Shown here one piece after another: positions 22,415-25,163 of a stretch of 25,163 bases of DNA (its first letter is position 1; each line of letters begins with the position of its first letter). A program made the translations under genes and the position numbers. The DNA is from Candidatus Jacksonbacteria bacterium. GTDB taxonomy: Bacteria > Patescibacteriota > Patescibacteriia > UBA9629 > GWA2-43-13. The notes under the pieces are model-generated. The model ran no database searches, was not told the origin of the DNA, and saw only the letters and a program-made list of their open reading frames with translations. Location: NCBI GenBank assembly GCA_018698735.1, contig JABIPD010000005.1, forward strand, positions 1 through 25,163, written 5' to 3'.

Positions 22415-22999
22415 CTATTCTTTATTAACAAGTTTTTCTACGTATTTGGCAATAACATCTACCTCTATATTAACTTCATCTCCAGCCTTAAGTGATGAAA
22501 AGTTTGTATGATCCCACGTATACGGAATAATTCCTACCGTAAAGCATTCTTCTTCTGCCTCTATTACGGTAAGCGAGATTCCGTCTACTGCAATAGACCC
22601 TTTGCTTACAATATATTTTGAAAGCTCCTCGGAAATAGTAAAAGAAAAAATATAACTATTACCTTCTTCTTCTATACTTTTTACCACTGCAGTCCCGTCT
22701 ATATGCCCCTGAACAATATGGCCTTCAAATGTGTCGGTTGGTCCAAGACAGGCTTCTAAGTTTACTTTGCTTCCTACTTGCGCCTTCCCGAAGGAAGTGC
22801 GATACAACGTTTCTGGGATTGCTTCTACCGTAAAATTGCTGTCTGTAAACGCGGTAACGGTAAAGCAGGTCCCATTAAGTGAAATACTTGCACCTTGTTT
22901 TATCTTTTCCTTTATTTCTGGATTCGAAAGAGAGATGGTGAATTTTGCGTCATCGATACTTTGTATCTCTCCTACATCTTTTATTATTCCAGTAAACAT
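22415..22999 (-). CDS. ribE: riboflavin synthase, alpha subunit
   Basis: 194 residues composed of two lumazine-binding barrels. The first starts MFTGIIKDVGEIQSI with SLNGTCFTVTAF. The second starts near GHIVQGHIDGTAVVKSI with GSIAVDGISLTVIEAEEECFTVGIIPYTW. The enzyme dismutates two 6,7-dimethyl-8-ribityllumazine molecules to riboflavin and the pyrimidine substrate of RibH. It is placed between the Nudix gene, six bases upstream, and ribH, two bases downstream, so the three form an operon. No RibD, RibBA or FMN riboswitch is present in the window. Confidence 0.95.
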   Translation of the reverse strand: MFTGIIKDVGEIQSIDDAKFTISLSNPEIKEKIKQGASISLNGTCFTVTAFTDSNFTVEAIPETLYRTSFGKAQVGSKVNLEACLGPTDTFEGHIVQGHIDGTAVVKSIEEEGNSYIFSFTISEELSKYIVSKGSIAVDGISLTVIEAEEECFTVGIIPYTWDHTNFSSLKAGDEVNIEVDVIAKYVEKLVNKE

Positions 23000-23005
23000 A
23001 TGTAT

Positions 23006-23482
23006 TTATAAAGAGTCAAAATAATCTTGAAGTGATTCGCCAAAATTTTTGCTGAGCATTTTATCTTTTATAACTATTTGATGTACGTCTATCCATTCGT
23101 GGCCGGAATGCTCATCTGAAAGTTTGATTTCGCCGTTTTTATATTCTGCCTCGTATATGGCATAAAAAGTTCTCGATGGAGTATTGTCCTCAAAAAACCT
23201 ACCAGCTCGAGAGTGAATACCTATGTGCTGAGGTTTGGGATTTATCTTCACCTTAAAATTTTCCCCCAGCTCTTCTACTACCTCTCTTTCTATGACTGAT
23301 TGAAAATTATCGCCCCATTCATTGCTGTTGATTCTTCCGCCTGGAAGATCAAAACCACTCTCTGGATTAGCATCCACAAGAAAAAGCACCTTGTTTTTAT
23401 CTCTAACAACAACCTTTAGGCTTAGAAATGCCAAAACGGGTTGTGTTGGGTCGATATTAGTAAGCGGAACGAGCTTTTTCAT
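23006..23482 (-). CDS. Nudix hydrolase
   Basis: 158 residues. The Nudix box lies at about 49-73: GRINSNE (G49 to E55), then REVVEELGE with R66, E67, E70, E71 and G73. The canonical spacing is GX5EX7REUXEEXGU; here ten residues instead of seven lie between E55 and R66, a three-residue insertion (WGD-region loop). The metal-binding glutamates are present. Nudix enzymes hydrolyse nucleoside diphosphates linked to another moiety; the substrate cannot be read. Its position at the head of ribE-ribH makes a flavin or ribonucleotide pyrophosphate substrate possible, but this is inference. The start is nine bases after a TATACT -10, so the mRNA may be nearly leaderless. Confidence 0.9.
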   Translation of the reverse strand: MKKLVPLTNIDPTQPVLAFLSLKVVVRDKNKVLFLVDANPESGFDLPGGRINSNEWGDNFQSVIEREVVEELGENFKVKINPKPQHIGIHSRAGRFFEDNTPSRTFYAIYEAEYKNGEIKLSDEHSGHEWIDVHQIVIKDKMLSKNFGESLQDYFDSL

Positions 23483-23491
23483 AATGGTTAG

Positions 23492-23497
23492 AGTATA
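23492..23497 (-). promoter_or_regulatory. -10 element of the Nudix-ribE-ribH operon
   Basis: Minus-strand TATACT with only nine bases to the ATG. A ttgttg lies 19 bases upstream as a possible weak -35. The leader would be two or three bases. Confidence 0.5.
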
Positions 23498-23516
23498 GCG
23501 GATTTTTTAAGAAACA

Positions 23517-23542
23517 CAACAAGCGCCCTAAGGCGCCTGTTG
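23517..23542 (-). terminator. GC-rich hairpin, probable terminator of the C39 operon
   Basis: caacaagcgcc (23517-23527) pairs with ggcgcctgttg (23532-23542) over eleven pairs including one G-U, loop ctaa. On the minus strand it is followed by a weak T tract, tgtttctt. It lies between the small membrane protein gene and the Nudix promoter. Confidence 0.55.
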
Positions 23543-23654
23543 GTATGTATCTCTAGGATTATGCCCTCCCACCTGATGGCCGAATTATAATTAAAGGGCC
23601 AGGGTGAGGGGGTAAACGTTGGGCACTAGGCAGTTAAGCCTAATGAGGAATTTG

Positions 23655-23752
23655 TCAGGTAGATGACTACCTGAATGAACAACGTGAGATCCTTCGACTC
23701 CCCTTCGCTTTGCTCAGGTTCGCTCAGAGCTTGCCCTGAGCGCAGTCGAAGG
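23655..23752. repeat. dispersed palindromic repeats
   Basis: A perfect hairpin tcaggtag/ctacctga (23655-23662 with 23667-23674) is followed by a larger unit. The ends of that unit, ccttcgact (23691-23699) and agtcgaagg (23744-23752), are inverted around a gctcagg/ccctgagc-rich core. No gene is supported between 23483 and 23774. Confidence 0.6.
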
Positions 23753-23774
23753 GATGACCTTAGTGGTGATAAGG

Positions 23775-23984
23775 TCACATTGTCCAGTACTTGTGGGTAC
23801 CAAACCCGCCAATAAAGCATAAAAATCCTAAAAAGAGATATGCAAGAAGAAATGCTGTCATTCCAGGTCGATCTTGTTCATTCTGGAAGTGCCAACCAAG
23901 GAAGAAAAATCCTCCAAGTGCAGAAAAATAGAACAAGCCGATGCTGAGAAACAGAATTTTTTGCGGTACGTCCTCGATAAACAT
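23775..23984 (-). CDS. small two-helix membrane protein
   Basis: Function not recognised. 69 residues with two hydrophobic helices, about 9-31 (KILFLSIGLFYFSALGGFFF) and 42-62 (MTAFLLAYLFLGFLCFIGGF). A short polar loop (NEQDRPG) separates them and the tail is GTHKYWTM. Both ends would face the same side. The gene starts six bases after the C39-like peptidase stop codon, and a terminator-like hairpin follows 230 bases downstream, so the two are cotranscribed. No Shine-Dalgarno is visible. The loop and regular helix pattern make coding likely. Confidence 0.65.
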   Translation of the reverse strand: MFIEDVPQKILFLSIGLFYFSALGGFFFLGWHFQNEQDRPGMTAFLLAYLFLGFLCFIGGFGTHKYWTM

Positions 23985-23990
23985 AGTATT

Positions 23991-24809
23991 TTACTTGTAT
24001 ACAGCTATTACTTTTCTGTCGCTTGGATTTACTGTACGAGTAGGATTATACCAGTTTGCAATTGATTTGTCAATGTTTTCAGTAGAATATGTGTAGTTTT
24101 TGCCAAATTTTGTACCTGGATCATTGGTAATAAAGGTGTTTGTTTGCTTATCGTAGCCAATAATAACAAGCATATGATAAAGCGGTCCATCACCACGAAA
24201 ATGAGGGTTCTCTAAGAGCTTTCCAGCAGTTGGTACCACTACTACCCCATCTTGGGCTAAAACGGCCTGTAAATCGCTTATTTGGGGGTCTGAGAGCACT
24301 TCTACTTTAGGTATATTAAAGTAATCTGTAAGTATCTGGGCTGTTTCTTCTGCTGTTGTATCTATGTAATCTCCAAATGTTTCCTCTTCCCATTGTTTGA
24401 TTTTTAGAAGCTCTAAATCTTGGTGCGTTTTAGAGATAAATTCCTCCCCTTTTACCCAAAATGCGGCCATTAATGCAGCGGCTTCTTCGCATAAATTTTG
24501 ATACGGCTCGTCCCAATTAGCATGGGGTGCTTGAGATGTAAACGGCACTTCGTGCAATATACTATTGGGAATATCTGGCTTTCCATCTTCTGGGTCTGGG
24601 GCCGCTTCTTTTATACCTAAAACTTCCTTATTTTGTTCCTCAGACTGGTTTGCTGTATCTGACTGAACTTGATTAATGTTTTCTTGTTGAGATGTTTCCT
24701 TTAAATTGCGGATAAAAAGAGGATTTTTTGAAACAACAAAATAAGCGCTCGCAATTACAGCCACGAATGCTAATGTAAGAAAAAATACTGAAGAATAATT
24801 TTTTACCAT
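23991..24809 (-). CDS. secreted or membrane-anchored C39-like cysteine peptidase family protein
   Basis: 272 residues. An N-terminal hydrophobic helix (about 7-26, VFFLTLAFVAVIASAYFVVS) acts as signal anchor or signal peptide. A polar Q/E/S-rich linker of 50 residues follows, then the papain-like C39_2 domain: VPFTSQAPHANW with Q93, NLCEEAAALMA with the nucleophile C107, YHMLVIIGYD with H212, and TNDPGT with D230. The triad is intact. The domain is probably extracytoplasmic. Related proteins in CPR genomes are annotated as C39-like family; their substrates are unknown. The gene leads an operon with the small membrane protein. A TTGACA at 24873-24878 could be its -35, though the -10 is weak. 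Confidence 0.88.
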   Translation of the reverse strand: MVKNYSSVFFLTLAFVAVIASAYFVVSKNPLFIRNLKETSQQENINQVQSDTANQSEEQNKEVLGIKEAAPDPEDGKPDIPNSILHEVPFTSQAPHANWDEPYQNLCEEAAALMAAFWVKGEEFISKTHQDLELLKIKQWEEETFGDYIDTTAEETAQILTDYFNIPKVEVLSDPQISDLQAVLAQDGVVVVPTAGKLLENPHFRGDGPLYHMLVIIGYDKQTNTFITNDPGTKFGKNYTYSTENIDKSIANWYNPTRTVNPSDRKVIAVYK

Positions 24810-24876
24810 GTTATTAATATGACGATGATTGTTTACTCTTGTTACTTAATTACTACTTTTTATAGATATATCTGTC

Positions 24877-24911
24877 AAATTAAACGGCTCATGGCGTGAG
24901 CCGTTTAATTT
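24877..24911. terminator. 15-pair bidirectional terminator-like hairpin
   Basis: aaattaaacggctca (24877-24891) pairs perfectly with tgagccgtttaattt (24897-24911), loop tggcg, and a strong T tract follows on the plus strand. The aacggctca/tgagccgtt core equals that of the terminator at 14946-14968. It separates the GC-rich right-edge gene from the C39-like gene. Confidence 0.7.
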
Positions 24912-24936
24912 TTTTGTTTTTGACTCGTAATACGTC

Positions 24937-24993
24937 TGCCAAAAACAGAAACCGCCCACCAGATAGACCGGTTAGGGGCTTCTGTGTGAGCGG
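24937..24993 (-). terminator. terminator of the right-edge cassette gene
   Basis: ccgcccaccag (24952-24962) pairs with ctgtgtgagcgg (24982-24993) with one bulge. On the minus strand tttctgtttttg follows. The stem begins directly after the stop codon of the partial gene. Confidence 0.6.
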
Positions 24994-25163
24994 CTAGCTG
25001 GCGACCTCGAAGAGCCAGATGTCTTCGGCTTTCCAGCTTAGTTCGCCATCGTTGGTTAGAAAACGAGATAGAAGTTGCCTCTCGTGGGTGCCACTGGTTC
25101 GACCAGTGTATGCGATGAATGCTCTCCCTCTGGATCTTGTTGCCCTAGCGGCAAAGAAGACCG
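24994..25163 (-). CDS. C-terminal end of an unknown GC-rich cassette protein (partial)
   Basis: The frame is open from the window edge and ends in TAG at 24994-24996, giving the last 55 residues. They start VFFAARATRSRGRAFIAYTG and end DGELSWKAEDIWLFEVAS. The 5' part is outside the window. The product was not recognised. Composition is GC-rich, and a terminator starts right after the stop, as in the other cassettes. It does not show the GWxV ending of the first cassette family. Confidence 0.5.
   Translation of the reverse strand, partial: VFFAARATRSRGRAFIAYTGRTSGTHERQLLSRFLTNDGELSWKAEDIWLFEVAS

Noticed and set aside
1..25163. CRISPR array or phage genes behind the GC-rich cassettes
   Set aside because: No regularly spaced direct repeats, and no integrase, terminase, capsid or transposase genes were found in the window.

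Overview
The window looks like a piece of chromosome from a Candidate Phyla Radiation (Patescibacteria, Parcubacteria-like) bacterium. The host genes are AT-rich and tightly packed, almost all on the minus strand. They include families typical of that group: a DUF4012 membrane protein among glycosyltransferases, MurJ, a short acetate kinase with a PduL-type phosphotransacylase, a type IV pilin-like protein and a C39-like peptidase. Lineage is inferred from gene content and style only. Base composition was judged by eye, with a few lines counted by hand.

Layout. 1-200: 3' part of a tRNA-Thr(CGU) and a nested hairpin of unknown role. 200-2050: a GC-richer self-contained cassette of three minus-strand genes encoding a paralogous family that shares a repeated module ending in LLxxGWxV. 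2.1-5.1 kb: DivIC/FtsB-like protein, repeat-filled intergenic DNA with a 37-residue membrane ORF, and lepA. 5.2-5.6 kb: a plus-strand GC-rich unit with a perfect consensus promoter, a 52-residue basic ORF and a terminator. 5.6-16.5 kb: envelope and polysaccharide region with murJ, DUF4012, three GT4-type glycosyltransferases and an initiating sugar-phosphate transferase, interrupted by a second GC-rich single-gene cassette (13.86-14.9 kb). 16.68-17.38 kb: RNase P RNA swollen to about 700 nt by AT-rich insertions. 17.4-21.9 kb: pilin, RNase HI, recJ, ackA and pduL. 21.9-23.5 kb: ribH, ribE and a Nudix hydrolase. 23.5-24.8 kb: small membrane protein and C39-like peptidase. The right edge cuts a third GC-rich cassette.

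How the genes fit together. The central block can make a lipid-linked glycan: the sugar-phosphate transferase primes undecaprenyl phosphate, the GT4 enzymes extend it, and DUF4012 proteins habitually sit in such loci. MurJ is the lipid II flippase. PduL plus AckA converts acetyl-CoA to acetate with ATP formation. RibE and RibH perform the last two riboflavin steps.

The most unusual points are: (a) GC-rich orphan cassettes, each with its own signals and with canonical Shine-Dalgarno sites that most neighbouring host genes lack; (b) the module family in the first cassette; (c) the expanded rnpB, whose -35 lies inside the upstream pilin terminator; (d) two 149-bp elements with identical 11-bp terminal inverted repeats; (e) several genes whose -10 box sits so close to the start codon that leaderless mRNA is likely.
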